From Cryptomeria japonica (taxonomy: Eukaryota; Streptophyta; Pinopsida; Cupressales; Cupressaceae), in NCBI RefSeq assembly GCF_030272615.1, contig NC_081414.1:312182664-312246663 (forward strand): 64,000 nucleotides of DNA, in the 5' to 3' direction. Position numbers and translations under genes: made by a program. A model generated the notes under the pieces. That model made no database searches, was not told where the DNA came from, and worked only from the letters and a program-made list of their open reading frames with translations. Positions 1 to 10,010 of the stretch are shown piece after piece. Within the stretch, counting starts at the first letter, position 1. Every line of letters begins with the position of its first letter.

Positions 1-795
1 TCTATTGAGGGGTCTACAAAGTAGATAATTGTCTCTTCACACCATGCTCTTCACATAAAGAATTGAACTCACCGGAGGTAAATTCACCACCTCTATCAGA
101 TGTTAGACATTTTAACTTTAGACCAGTCTTTGTCTCAATGATAGCTTTGAAAATATTGAACTCCTCCAATGCTTTAGACTTCTCCCTTAAGAAGGTGACC
201 CACATCATCCTTGAATATTCATCAATCAACAACATGAAATACCTGTCACCCTGCAAGATTCTCACTCTAGAGGGACCACACAAATCAATATGCACAAGAT
301 CCAATATTTCATCAAAAGTATATTTTTTTTGGTTTTGAAAGAAACTCTTGTATGCTTCCCTAACTGACATTCCTTACATGTTGGATTAGAAGGTTTTACA
401 ATTTTAGGTAGATCTCTTACATCTTGAGTGGAACTTATCTTAACCATGGAATCAAAATTCACATGACACATCCTTCTACGCCATAACTAATTTTCATCAA
501 TTTGAGCAATCAAAAAACTTTTACCACCATAATTCAACTGAAAGATATTACCTTTAGTCTGTGTACCTGATGCAATCTCAATTCCGGAGCTACTCAAGAT
601 CTTACATTTTCCATTCTTGAATTGAAAGTCATAACCCTTATCTACCATCTATCTAACACTCAAAAGATTGTTCTTTAGACCTTGGACATAAAAAACATCA
701 TCATTGTTATGCTTACCATCAAGAGAAATAGAACCTCTACCACATATTATACTAGCTTTGTCATCTCTAAACCTTGCTACACCACCATCATACTT
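1..795 (-). pseudogene. copia-1 GAG-pre-integrase and integrase core, broken and truncated
   Basis: The 795-380 stretch carries the GAG-pre-integrase region. It includes RMCHVNFDSMVK and the metal-binding tail CKECQLGKH, with stops at about 490 and 650. A frameshift falls at the A-run near 325-335. The core then reads HIDLCGPSR, YFMLLIDEYSRMMWVTF and LTSDRGGEFTSGEF, so the first two Asp residues of the DDE triad are present. The frame stops at the TPQQ position, just before the window edge, and the third catalytic residue is outside. Integrase would insert element cDNA into the nuclear genome. Confidence 0.88.
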
Positions 796-1071
796 TTACA
801 TACTCACAAACTTACTCTTATCACCTGTCATGTGATGAAAACAATCACTATCAATAACCCATTCATCTTTCTCTTCAACTTTAGCAGCCAAAGATTTCTC
901 TTCAACAATACAACTAGTAGAATCAATAGTCACCGGATCATCTTCTTTGATAGCAATGGACACCCATTCATCTCCTGGATTTCCCTTCTCAGACTTGTCA
1001 TTTGTCACACCTTCATCAACAACAAAATAACACTTCTTTTGATATTTAGGCTTAGATGGCTTCAATGGATT
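796..1071 (-). pseudogene. copia-1 aspartic protease, active site altered
   Basis: The frame reads DEWVIDSDCFHHMTGDKSKF. The copia protease active site is normally DSGCSHHMTG, as seen in copia-3. Here the catalytic DSG is DSD and the following Cys-Ser is Cys-Phe, so the glycine of the catalytic triplet is lost. A stop follows after FVSM (about 800), where the family has a continuous frame into KYDGG. The protease would normally mature the Gag-Pol polyprotein. It lies in line with gag upstream and GAG-pre-integrase downstream. Confidence 0.85.
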
Positions 1072-1950
1072 CTTAGGATTTCTCTCTCTTTCCAGACACC
1101 TTGAGGCAAAATGTCCTATCTTATTGCATGGAAAACATTTAAGAGGTAACTTACCCTCATACTTACTGGTACCTTTATGTAATCTTCTAGCAATTAGGGC
1201 TTATTTCTCTTCAATCTCTCTCTCTTCTTCTTCAAGCTCTCTCATCTCTTTCTCATATCTAGACACCCTTGTAGAACTTTCTCTTGGATCATATTTCCAC
1301 TTCTCGTATATAGTAGCTTTGAATGCAAATTTAGACTTAGGAGGGGTCTCACCAAATTTGCTCAACTCAAAAGAAACAAGCTTTCCAATCAACATGTCTC
1401 TAGTCACATCTGTCACAGTTTGGATTTCTTCAATAGTAGTAATCTTGTTCTTGTAAGTAGAAGGCAAGGATCTCAACACCTTAGCAACAAACTCAGATTC
1501 TTCTAGTACTCCACTGGCACATCTGATATTCAACACCATCTCATTCACTTTCTGCATAAAGGAGTTAATGTTCTCATCTTCGCCCATCTTTAGCATCTCA
1601 TACTTTCCTTTCAAGCTTTGCAACTTAGCAACTTTCACATGACTATCACCTTCATACAAAGTCTCTATCTTCTTCCAGATCTCATGAGCAGTCTGCAAAT
1701 CCATCACATTAGTCATGTCAGAATCAAACAAGTAACTCAACAATGCTTCCTTTGCTTTAATATTAAATTCAACTTCCTTAATCTCATCTGGAGATGTAGG
1801 ACCATTCTGAGGAACATTGTACACATTCTTAGTGATATTCCAATAGTCTTCACTGATGCATCTCAAATGACACTCCATTCAATTCTTTCAGATAGTATAA
1901 TTCATTCCATCAAACCTCAGACTATTCTTCTTAAAAGAAAAGGTTGCCAT
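1072..1950 (-). pseudogene. copia-1 gag (UBN2-type) with CCHC zinc knuckle, broken
   Basis: The likely start is the ATG at 1950, opening MATFSFKKNSLRFDG. Two stops follow within the next 20 codons, where related elements have Trp and Arg (YSLWKNRMEC). From 1878 to 1201 the frame is open and reads as copia gag, with an IWKKIETLYEGD block and a MQKVNEMV block. A stop at about 1201 then separates it from the zinc knuckle at 1096-1137. The knuckle is intact in pattern, CFPCNKIGHFASRC (CX2CX4HX4C). Gag forms the cytoplasmic particle and the knuckle binds element RNA. The product cannot now be made as one protein. The family assignment is firm. Confidence 0.88.
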
Positions 1951-1990
1951 CCCAGATCTCCTCAAGCGATCAAGCTTCTTCTAGAGGATC

Positions 1991-2003
1991 TAGCTCTACC
2001 AAT
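1991..2003 (-). other. degenerate primer-binding site of copia-1
   Basis: Minus-strand AATTGGTAGAGC lies directly after the LTR end. The usual plant copia site, complementary to the 3' end of initiator Met-tRNA, reads TGGTATCAGAGC. Here a few internal bases are missing. Copia-2 has the fuller version at 21661. Confidence 0.6.
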
Positions 2004-2005
2004 TT

Positions 2006-3364
2006 TGACAACAATGTAGCAAACTAAGAGGGGGGGGTGAATCATTTTGCACACAAAATTTACTTAACTTAAACACAAATGCAAATTTGATTGTTAGCAA
2101 TGAAAGCACAAATCAACACTACACCAATAACACACATAACATCAAGATTTTGGACGTGGAAAACCCTGTTAAGGGAAAAACCATGGTGGGATTGAAACCC
2201 ACAATATTAATATACCCTGTTAAAAGTATAATAATATTACATGATGGGAATGTACATGCATTCAGGGACACTGCCTATAGCTCACTGCTCAAATACAAGA
2301 AGGTATACAACCCTGAGGAAGGCTCACTGCCTTACAAGATTTGGACAGCAATCTGAATTACATGAACTAATGAAATAACATCTCCCAATGCCTGATTATA
2401 GTTCCAGTTAAGCACACACATATACTCAAACTCTTCTCTTCACACTTTTGCACACTTTTGCACACTTTTTTTCTTTTCTCCTCTACAACCAAAAGATCAA
2501 AAAAATATTCACACACATAGGTACATCTCTCAAATGAATATTACATGTATTTATACAATTCATCAACCTATATTTCAAGGTCGGCTAAACCCTCAACACA
2601 AATTACAAAATAATAACCTCACACGCTACAACAACACATGTAGACCAAAACAATGTCAGCTAAGACATGGTCTGGACCTAAATCACCACCACAAACATGA
2701 AACACCTCCAATAACTATGGCTCGATCATCCACAACACACTACAATCACCACAAATGTCGCATAACACAAAGAATACCACCGAATCAATAAAATGATCAA
2801 TACTATGCACAATGATCAATGCAGACCAAAAAAATAGATACAACATGATCTAGAAACATCCACAATAAATGTGAATCACCACAGAATCAACTATAACATC
2901 ACCACTTACTAGAATCTTTATCATCATTAGAGTGAACCTTAAGAACATTAACTCAAATGACTATCAAACTGAAAGATTCACTTGTAGACATCCAAATCAC
3001 AAACCATCTAAATTGAGGACATACCTGAATGTCCCAAACAGTCAACCAAATTTGCAAATCAAGATATAGCAATTCTAGATCAATGCAGAGCACAAACCAA
3101 AATACCGAATAACACAAAAAAACTAAATAGCAACCATAATACTAGATCACACAACTTAATCAAAATACCATGCAAACCAGTGAAACTTATGTTGAATCAA
3201 CTAGAGATACTTATCTCAAATCACATTACACCTCAACAACTCATCTACAACACACTGAACAAACCAACTCATTTAATTTGACTGCAACACTAGAATACAC
3301 AAAAGAATATGTTGACATCAATGACAAAACATCATTGCAGCAAACTTCTCAAAAATATCCAACA
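2006..3364 (-). repeat. 5' LTR of copia-1
   Basis: On the minus strand the LTR begins TGTTGGATAT (3364 downward) and ends TTGTCA at 2006, giving about 1359 bases. Its start aligns with the copia-2 LTR start, including the shared phrase CATTGATGTCAACATATT. It contains the C-tract next to the TGATTCA box (2028-2045 on the plus strand) and the AAAACC/CCCAC block (2155-2208) found in every copia LTR of the window. The start was chosen by the TG...CA ends and the alignment to copia-2. Only one LTR copy is present, so the boundaries rest on comparison with the relative. Confidence 0.85.
2548..2555 (-). promoter_or_regulatory. TATA-like box in the copia-1 LTR
   Basis: TATAAATA on the minus strand, at the position corresponding to TATAAATA in both copia-2 LTRs. 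It is the likely transcription signal of the LTR, by comparison only. Confidence 0.5.
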
Positions 3365-5195
3365 AATGGTCAATATATTTTTTTAGTCTAGACCTTTCAC
3401 CTTTGATAGAAGATGTTCAGAGAAACATAACAATATGTAACTCTTACAACTATTTTAATTTGATGTGTAGTTGAAAGTGTTATATTAAGAAGGAAATTAT
3501 GGACAAATTATATTTTTTATATAATACGTAGTAAATTATACTACACGTGCTTCTTCATGTACATTCCATGATATCCTTTTCAAACCTTCCTTTTTAATTT
3601 ATTTTTGCAATCATTTTGTTGAAATGTCCATACAAAATAAACAATTGTAAAATTTTGAATACAAGCTTAATAAATCAAATATTTTTGTCTCCTCCAGTTC
3701 ATGGACTATTGGGTGATCACGCTCAATATTCACTCATATACATACAATGAGTTTGATATGGGAATTTATTGTTCTTATACAAAATAATTTTGCTTTTGCC
3801 CACTATTTTAGAATTGCATTTTTTAGTAGTGTAATTGTGGAGGCTTATGAATTAGGCTTAAATTGGCTTCATTCTAATCAATGTGGCAGCTTTCTATTGC
3901 CACCAATTAGTAAAGGAGAAGGGTGTCATGAGATTAATCTTGTCATAAAGTAATTAGAGTCACACATATGAGATTGGCCTTGCTACTTTGTCACGGTGGC
4001 AATGAAAAAGGTAGACAAATAAATGTTATTGTAATATCTTATGTGAATAATTAAAATTAAGTTACCAAAAGTCCATGGAGGTTTCAACAATCCTTGTATA
4101 TGGGTTGTACTTCAAAGATTTAAGATTTTTTAAGTCCACAAAGGAAGGCTATTGTGAAGTTGAAGAACATTGTAAGAGTTTTCATGAAGCCATATTTCCT
4201 CCACCATTGTTAGAATACAAATATAAATTTTAATCGCACGTATTCTACCTTGTCGTGATACACATAAATGTGTAACACTTATTAGCACTATCTCAAACTA
4301 TATTCAATGTCTTCCCTTGTTTAAACAATCAACTACTTACCTGCCAACATCACCAATAGTATTACATGACTACACAAATATTTATCTATTCTTCAAGTAC
4401 ATTCAATTCATCCATGTCACTAACTTCACTTGTTTTGGCCTTCACCTACTGGTACTAAGATCCTCCACTTCACACAGTTCACATAGGTAATCACATAGAA
4501 TTTATACTTTTTTTTAAACATTAACTTGATCTGTGCTACTAATAAAGTTTGCTAAAGTCAACCAAAAAAGATCAAACACTTGATTTTGTTGATTAGATTG
4601 ACATATCAAGTAAGGTGCACTTAATTATTAACTAAGTGCTTTTATATTTGTTATTATTTGTATAAGTGAATTCTCACTCTATTTACAAGACCTAAAATAT
4701 TTCAACATGGACCATCTAGCAATGGCTCCACCTAAATTGTAGAATATTGTCAACACTTTTTAACATACACAAATTATCAAAAGTTCTCATATGAGCTCTT
4801 TTGTTATAATATTTTGTAGACTTTTTCCAATTACAAACATTTCAATCTCGAGTTGAAATACACCACATGCTCCTACTTAAGCTATCTTATCATGTAAGCC
4901 CTTATTTTATGCTCATCTCTATTAATTTTATTCTCTTCTTAGAACTTAGCCCTAAAATAGTTGCTCCTCTTGTTCATGATTTAGCTAGAATTCTCATGTC
5001 CAAATTTCAAAAGTCTAATTTTTTATGTCAAGTGAAAATCATGGCATATCATAACATAGAATATCTATATATGTGTGTAATGGAAGGAATTTGCCACCTC
5101 AAGGATGATGGATCCTTCAGAACAAATTACCCTTCCAATTACCTCTGCGAATTGGCGCTAAGATGAGCCAGGGGATAATAGATCTATGCAAGAAG
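3365..5195. other. spacer without recognisable genes
   Basis: AT-rich sequence. Open frames are under 100 codons and none matches a family I know. The 99-codon frame at 4867-5166 lies in a repeat that recurs near 8.8 kb, so it is probably not a gene. Nothing else is recognisable. Confidence 0.6.
4795..5010 (+). repeat. diverged dispersed repeat, copy A
   Basis: This stretch resembles 8735-8950 in the same orientation. Both show, in order, a TTTTGTnnnnTTTTxxAATTxCAAxCATxTCAAT-like start, TAAGCTATCTTA, GTAAGxxCTTATTTT, a TGCTxxTCTAT block and AAATAGTTGCT. The match is by eye, with many substitutions. The family is unknown. Confidence 0.55.
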
Positions 5196-6180
5196 TGTTA
5201 GACACCCAAGAAGCATCTATGGACGACTCTACAGAGCCTCTATGCTCAGGATGAGCGCGCGAATCTAGGACACCAACACGTTGCGCTGTCGTCCTATACG
5301 GATGAGGTACAAAATCCGTACTAAAAAGCTCTAAGTATGATTATGATGCAATAAAAGCACAGAAAACAATCAAACTAAACTAGTAAATGCAGTATACAAA
5401 ATAACCAAAATAGAATGGAAGGAGAAAAGGGAAAGAAATAGACAAACAAAAGGTCCATGCTATAAAGCCTCCCGCAAGTTAATCTCCTCTTCATAGCAGT
5501 GCACCTACAGACATGCAAGAAAGGAAAATGTTGGGGGTTGTGTTTTGGAACCTGCCTAAGTTAGACCCTCATTTTGGTGTTTCCACCTCCACGGACAACC
5601 CAAGAAATCCACAGGAAAGATAAATGATAAAGAGAATAACAATATAATGTGAAATTGGAAATAAAGTTGATAAATATGCAAGAGAGAGGATTAAGATAAC
5701 TCCCCTATCACGAACGAAGATTGGAATGCTTGGGAGTGCTTGGAATGGTGTGATCAAAATGCTTGGTAATGCTACAACAATGGTGGTGTTGATAGTATGC
5801 TATCCAAAATGATCTCCAAGAGCTCAACTTGGAAGAAGATTTCCAAACTTGCCAAAGAATCCCTTCAAAATGCCTCCAAAGTGAAAGATAAAGGCCCAGG
5901 AAGGAATTCGGCTATTAGTGGGCACATATAGAGGTTTTATGATTCCTTCCGGGTGCAAGCGTAACGCTCAAATGACCTCCTATGTACTGTCAGATTCGTA
6001 GGATGCTAGCGTGCCACATAGATGTCTCCATGCTGCGCCTGTGCCCCCAAAAGTTACAAGTTGGCAGAGTTGGTAAAGCTTCAGCTAGAGCTAACATGGA
6101 TGGTCTAAGTGGACAAAAGGACATGATGGAAGATCTTGACCTCCGATGGCATGGAGGAAAAGCGCCATTTGTCACATTAA
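5196..6180. other. possible old LTR remnant (weak)
   Basis: TGTTAG at 5196 and CTAACA ending at 6096 form an inverted terminal pair. The text near 5530-5585 resembles part of the gypsy-GP1 LTR in wording, with a GTTGGGG-like start, CTTGCCT/CCTGCCT and a C-rich TTTGG. The flanking five bases (AGAAG and TGGAT) do not match and no second copy exists. It is more GC-rich than its surroundings. I cannot decide whether this is a solo LTR. Confidence 0.25.
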
Positions 6181-6304
6181 CTATAAAGGATAATATTTTT
6201 GATATTACAATATGTACATGTATTTGTATACATGTGTATATGTAGGTATGTGTGTATATATGTTCTTGTATGTGTGTTTGTGTTTATATCTATATTTATG
6301 TGTC

Positions 6305-6327
6305 CATACATACATACATACACATAC

Positions 6328-6406
<79 letters not shown>

Positions 6407-6425
6407 TGTACATATATACATATAT
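6305..6425. repeat. (ACATAT)n hexanucleotide microsatellite
   Basis: A tetranucleotide CATA start passes into about a dozen tandem copies of ACATAT (core about 6328-6406), then degenerate TATA/CATA steps. The long open frames on both strands here are products of the repeat, not genes. Confidence 0.95.
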
Positions 6426-6498
6426 TGGAAGCACTAAGGACTTGGTAGTTGGATGTGGAGTATTTATTTACAATGTTTATTGAAAGTATTGTTTGATA
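6423..6498 (-). repeat. inverted copy of the local 'constant segment' repeat, arm 1
   Basis: The reverse complement of 6423-6468 is identical to the segment at about 7720-7766, containing CATCCAACTACCAAGTCCTT. The homology continues to 6498 through the AATACTTTCAATAAA motif. It sits between two microsatellites. Confidence 0.85.
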
Positions 6499-6536
6499 TG
6501 TGTGTGTGTGTATGTATGTATGTATGTATGTATATA
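6499..6536. repeat. (TG)n-(TATG)n compound microsatellite
   Basis: A short TG run is followed by about six TATG units. It abuts the end of the 6423-6498 repeat segment. Confidence 0.9.
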
Positions 6537-6584
6537 TTGCAATTTTGATAGAAGGCTTTAGCATTTTCATACTCAATAGGTTGG

Positions 6585-7392
6585 ACCCAGGTTCCCAGCC
6601 TGGATAAGAGTGTCACTTTAGTCGAAAACACTGTGAATTCTGAGAAGGAAATGAACAAAGACTTTGAGAAGGACCTGACTGAGGATAGGGATAGCGAGGA
6701 TAAGGAAAGTGTTGGTAAAGGGCTTATCCTGGATAACCTCAAGAAGCTCTCTGAGGCTAGAATGGATTTCGATAGATGGACCTACGAGACCCTGAAAAAC
6801 TTGGGAAAGAAAGGGATAAATACAGATGAAAAGAAGGAGGATGAAAATAGAGAGTAGATTAATTGGAAGCAAGAAATGGAGAATAAGGTAAAATCGCTGG
6901 AAGAGGGAAAAGAAGCAATGAAAAATCTGATGGGAGTTATCCCAAGTATCCTCTTTGCTGTCATTAAAAACCTAGAGGACATCGCCAAGGTCTTTGATCA
7001 TTCCTGCACTCCTAAACCAGTCGTGGATCTTGACCTGGAGGAAGAGACCATCCAGACTGGAAGCGGTGATGCTACTCCGATGGGCGGTACTGCGAAGAGA
7101 ACTAGGGCCAGTATCAAGAAAGTTGTGGTTGCTTCAGCAAAGGATCCCCCTAACTTCAAAGACAACATCAAAGAGCTACATGAAATCAGCAACACCCTGG
7201 CTAAAGCATTGGAAAAAATCTTAATGCTGGAAGGCCTGCTGGCTTTATGGGGGTTTTTTGGGTTTTCTTCGGTTTTCCGCTAGTTTTTTGTGGTTCTGTT
7301 CTTTTTTGTTTATCGTAGCTTTGATGTTTAAGTTATGCTTGTAAAGGGTTTTGGGGCCCCTTCAAAACCTGCTTTTTCCTTAATCAAAAACA
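6585..7392 (+). pseudogene. unrecognised acidic, coiled-coil-like reading frame with LINE-like 3' tail
   Basis: Two frames of 74 and 135 codons (6633-6857 and 6876-7283) are separated by a single TAG at 6855. The first is rich in Glu, Asp and Lys (KEMNKDFEKDLTEDRDSEDK). The second has heptad-like Leu/Ile spacing near NIKELHEISNTLAKALEKI and a Lys/Arg/Thr-rich middle. The sequence then becomes T- and G-rich and ends near 7392 with TTCCTTAATCAAAAAC. A similar ending is present on the minus strand near 9600. It might be the end of a LINE ORF1 or of a captured gene. I do not recognise a family, and the function is unknown. Confidence 0.35.
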
Positions 7393-7660
7393 CTGTGTTA
7401 ATGGCCACATCAACACAAATCCTTGCAAAGAGAAATATATATTTACTCTGCATTATATGATCCACAACAAGGAATTTACCAAAGGAGTTAGCAATCCCCT
7501 TAAAAACCCCTAAATTCCAAAACTTCAGGGGTAAACTAGGGGGATCAGATCCATGTAGGAGCAACAACACCTAAATCTTTCTGGGGGCCCAAATTAGGCA
7601 TCCATTTACATAGAGAAATGAAGTTATTACTACCATAAGCCTAGGGTCTATCCATTAGGA
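7393..7660 (-). pseudogene. LINE ORF1-like (DUF4283-type) fragment
   Basis: Minus-strand codons read PSLPLKFWNLGVFKGIAN, then FGKFLVVDH and FARICVDV. This order matches the DUF4283 domain of plant LINE ORF1 proteins, whose pattern is LPLEFWxxxxLxxIGxxLGxxxxVD followed by ARxCVxxD. Upstream, in another frame, VVAPTWI precedes the block as expected, so there is a frameshift near 7570. No zinc knuckle, endonuclease or reverse transcriptase follows. The fragment abuts the plus-strand tract ending near 7392. Confidence 0.65.
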
Positions 7661-7708
7661 TGCTAGCTAGATCCTTTTGGTTGACAAAGCTATACATATA
7701 TATAGAAA

Positions 7709-7773
7709 AAACAATACTTTCAATAAATACTCCACATCCAACTACCAAGTCCTTAGTGCTTCCAATAAATGCC
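7709..7773 (+). repeat. local 'constant segment' repeat, arm 2
   Basis: Contains AATACTTTCAATAAATACTC and continues to GTGCTTCCAATAAATGCC. It is the exact inverse of arm 1 over about 46 bases. Compared with arm 1 and the 7947 copy, it lacks about 12 bases between two AATAAA words, so a short slippage deletion is likely. Confidence 0.85.
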
Positions 7774-7806
7774 CCTGCAACATGAAATAAATTCATTTGA
7801 CAACTG

Positions 7807-7808
<2 letters not shown>

Positions 7809-7880
<72 letters not shown>
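7809..7880. repeat. (CA)36 microsatellite
   Basis: An uninterrupted CA run of 72 bases is set inside the constant-segment repeat, which resumes at 7881 with TCCTTAGTGCTTCCAATAAA. Confidence 0.97.
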
Positions 7881-7881
<1 letters not shown>

Positions 7882-8060
7882 CCTTAGTGCTTCCAATAAA
7901 TGCCCTTGTAATGAAATAAATTCATTTGACAACTATATATATAACAAAAACAATACTTTCAATAATCACTGCAAATAAATACTCCACATCCAACTACCAA
8001 GTCCTTAGTGCTTCCAATAAATGTCCCTGCAATGAAAATTTTCATTTGACAACTACTCTC
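7881..8060 (+). repeat. two further copies of the constant-segment repeat
   Basis: A partial copy starts at 7881, and a fuller copy runs from about 7947 to 8060 (AATACTTTCAATAATCACTG onward). With 7709-7808 they form a tandem series in the same orientation, each followed by ATTCATTTGACAACTA. Confidence 0.85.
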
Positions 8061-8207
8061 TTGCAAAAATAAATTTCGACAACCACATATTGCCACCCTG
8101 CTTCAAGATTCTAGTTGTTTAGAAATGTGACAGAAAACCACTTTTCACATAGACCTGTTCATATTAATATGTCTATCTTATGGACATTTATTGATAGGCA
8201 CAAAAAC

Positions 8208-8298
8208 ATGTATATATGTATAGATATATGTATATGTATGTATATATATATTCACATGTATATGTATATATAAGCATACTCATATGTATGTGTATACA

Positions 8299-8343
<45 letters not shown>

Positions 8344-8345
8344 AT
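8208..8345. repeat. TATG-rich tract and (CA)20 microsatellite
   Basis: An interrupted TATG/TATA tract (8208-8297) runs into a perfect CA run at 8301-8340. Confidence 0.93.
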
Positions 8346-8734
8346 GTATATTTATATATTTGGTTGTATGTAGAAATACCTATGTGTATGCGCATATCCA
8401 TTTAAATATATATATTTATTATAATATTTCTCTACACATTATATTCACCCTCTTCCTTCAAACTGAATTTTTCATTTCCCTCTTTGTAGGCCACATTAAT
8501 TGGTTTAGAATACTGTACTAACAAATCCAAGTTCAACATTCCCTTGTGGCTTTTGGAAATCATTCCCGCCTTTTCTGTAAAAAGTTCTTTATTTATCTTT
8601 ATGATTTCTCAAATTCAAATTAGCCTATAAAGGTGCTCACTCATGAATGATGTAAAATTGTTAGGAGTTCCTCATTTACAAGTCCAGATTCAAACTCAAC
8701 ATGTGGCTTTGAAAAACCATTTTCAGCTTCAAAT

Positions 8735-8950
8735 ATTTTATCTCCATATGTCAATTATTAGTCTTTGTATAGTTTTGTCAGTTGCAAGCATCTCAATTTG
8801 GAGTTGACAAACACTACAATGCTCCACCATAAGCTATCTTACTAAGTAAGTTCTTATTTTTATGCTTGTCTATCTTGATTTTATTTACTTTTTCAAAGTT
8901 ACCTTGAAATAGTTGCTATTCTTCTATAAAACTTACCTAGAATCTTCAAA
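8735..8950 (+). repeat. diverged dispersed repeat, copy B
   Basis: Partner of 4795-5010; see that entry. The reading frame of copy A is not conserved here. Confidence 0.55.
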
Positions 8951-9590
8951 TGGAATTCTCAAAAAACTAGTTTTTGCTACTCTTCTACACATTGAAATTC
9001 TTTTTCCTACCAAATAATTTTGCTTCCAAAAACAAATTTCAAGGTTAGAATAGCACACTATGAAGGAATGTTAGTTAAAAACCAGATCCTTATACCTCAT
9101 AAAAACTATTTACATCTCTTACAAATAGCCATAATTTGATAGAATGCATCATTGGTCAAAGATAAAACATTATAAAATATACTTGAATCAACAAATGCAA
9201 GCTAGGAAGCAAGCCTCAATGGTGAAATAAAAGAAACCACTTAATCACAAAACACTATGAGTAAGCCTTAATTAGAAAATGATACTTTCAATAAACATTG
9301 CAAATAAATTTGAAAACAATACATTCAACAAACACTAGAAATAAATTTGAAAACAATACTTTCAATAAACACTGCAAATAAATTTGAAAATAATACTTTT
9401 AATAAACATTGCCACATTTAGCTACCAAATTCTTAGTACTTTCAATAGACACTACATAAATGTGCCACATTCCACCACCAAGTTCTTAGTACTTCCAATA
9501 AATTTGTCTATGATGAAGTAAATTCATTTGACAATTATTCATTTGCAAAAACAAATAATTGTTTATTTGCAAAAAATAAGTTTTGAGAAA
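8951..9590. repeat. field of degenerate constant-segment repeats
   Basis: From about 9280 to 9545 the words AATACTTTCAATAAACACTG and CAAATAAATTTGAAAA recur three or four times, followed by CTTAGTACTTxCAATA and ATTCATTTGACAATTA. These are worn copies of the 7709-8060 unit. The 9215-9300 stretch is the inverse of 18709-18780. There is no coding evidence. Confidence 0.6.
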
Positions 9591-10010
9591 GACAAGTCGA
9601 CATGCATGTTCTGATTAATCAAGAAAAATAGGTTTTCAGGACCCGAAACCTTTAACAAAGGAGATTAAGATAAGACAATAGAAAGTCTAGAGCTAATAAA
9701 CCACTTACAAAACGACTGGCAAAGAAGCCAGCAAACCAGAAAGACAGCTAAAGATAAAAACAAAAAAGAAACAAGGAAAGCACTAGACAACTATAGTCTT
9801 CAGCAGGTCCTCTGCCTTTTTCACCAATTGGTCATAGGTGGCCCCAACAACTTTGAGATCTTCTAAGTCCTTGTTAGGTTTCTTTTCTTTCTTTTTGCCT
9901 CTGGTTCAGGTTCTGGGTCCTTGAGCATCCCTTGTTCCTTCAGTGTTCGGGTCAATATCCAGGGTCTCCTTCTCTTCATCCAGTTTAAGTCAACATGCAT
10001 GTTGATGATT
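9591..10010 (-). pseudogene. minus-strand relative of the 6585-7392 tract
   Basis: Read on the minus strand, an acidic and Lys-rich short frame (EEKETLDIDPNTEGTRD, a stop, then KKKEKKPNKDLEDL) is followed by a QLVKKAEDLLKTIVV helix and a stop. A T-rich tail ends GAAAACCTATTTTTCTTGAT. The layout and the terminal AATCAGAAC recall the plus-strand tract at 6585-7392. The two are probably decayed copies of the same repeat, possibly a LINE 3' end. The match is weak and by eye. Confidence 0.35.

Larger units (their letters stand above)
1..3364 (-). mobile_element. copia-1: Ty1/copia LTR retrotransposon, 5' half, truncated by the window edge
   Basis: Read on the minus strand the order is LTR (3364 to 2006), degraded primer-binding site, gag, zinc knuckle, aspartic protease, GAG-pre-integrase and integrase core, running off the left edge at base 1. 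This gag-protease-integrase order is that of Ty1/copia, where integrase precedes reverse transcriptase. The rest of pol and the 3' LTR lie outside the window, so no target duplication can be tested. Gag shares the phrase MECHLRCISE and the following YWNITK with copia-2 (20483-27914), so both belong to one family. Several in-frame stops and a frameshift show it is dead. Confidence 0.93.

Noticed and set aside
5196-6096. Candidate solo LTR with TGTTAG/CTAACA ends
   Set aside because: Flanking five bases do not match, and no second copy or domain supports it; kept only as a weak note.
6177-6576. Several overlapping open frames of 60-120 codons
   Set aside because: They are translations of ACATAT and TATG microsatellite sequence on both strands.
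7641-7978. Open frames of Cys-Val or His-Thr repeats
   Set aside because: Produced by the CA microsatellite at 7809-7880.
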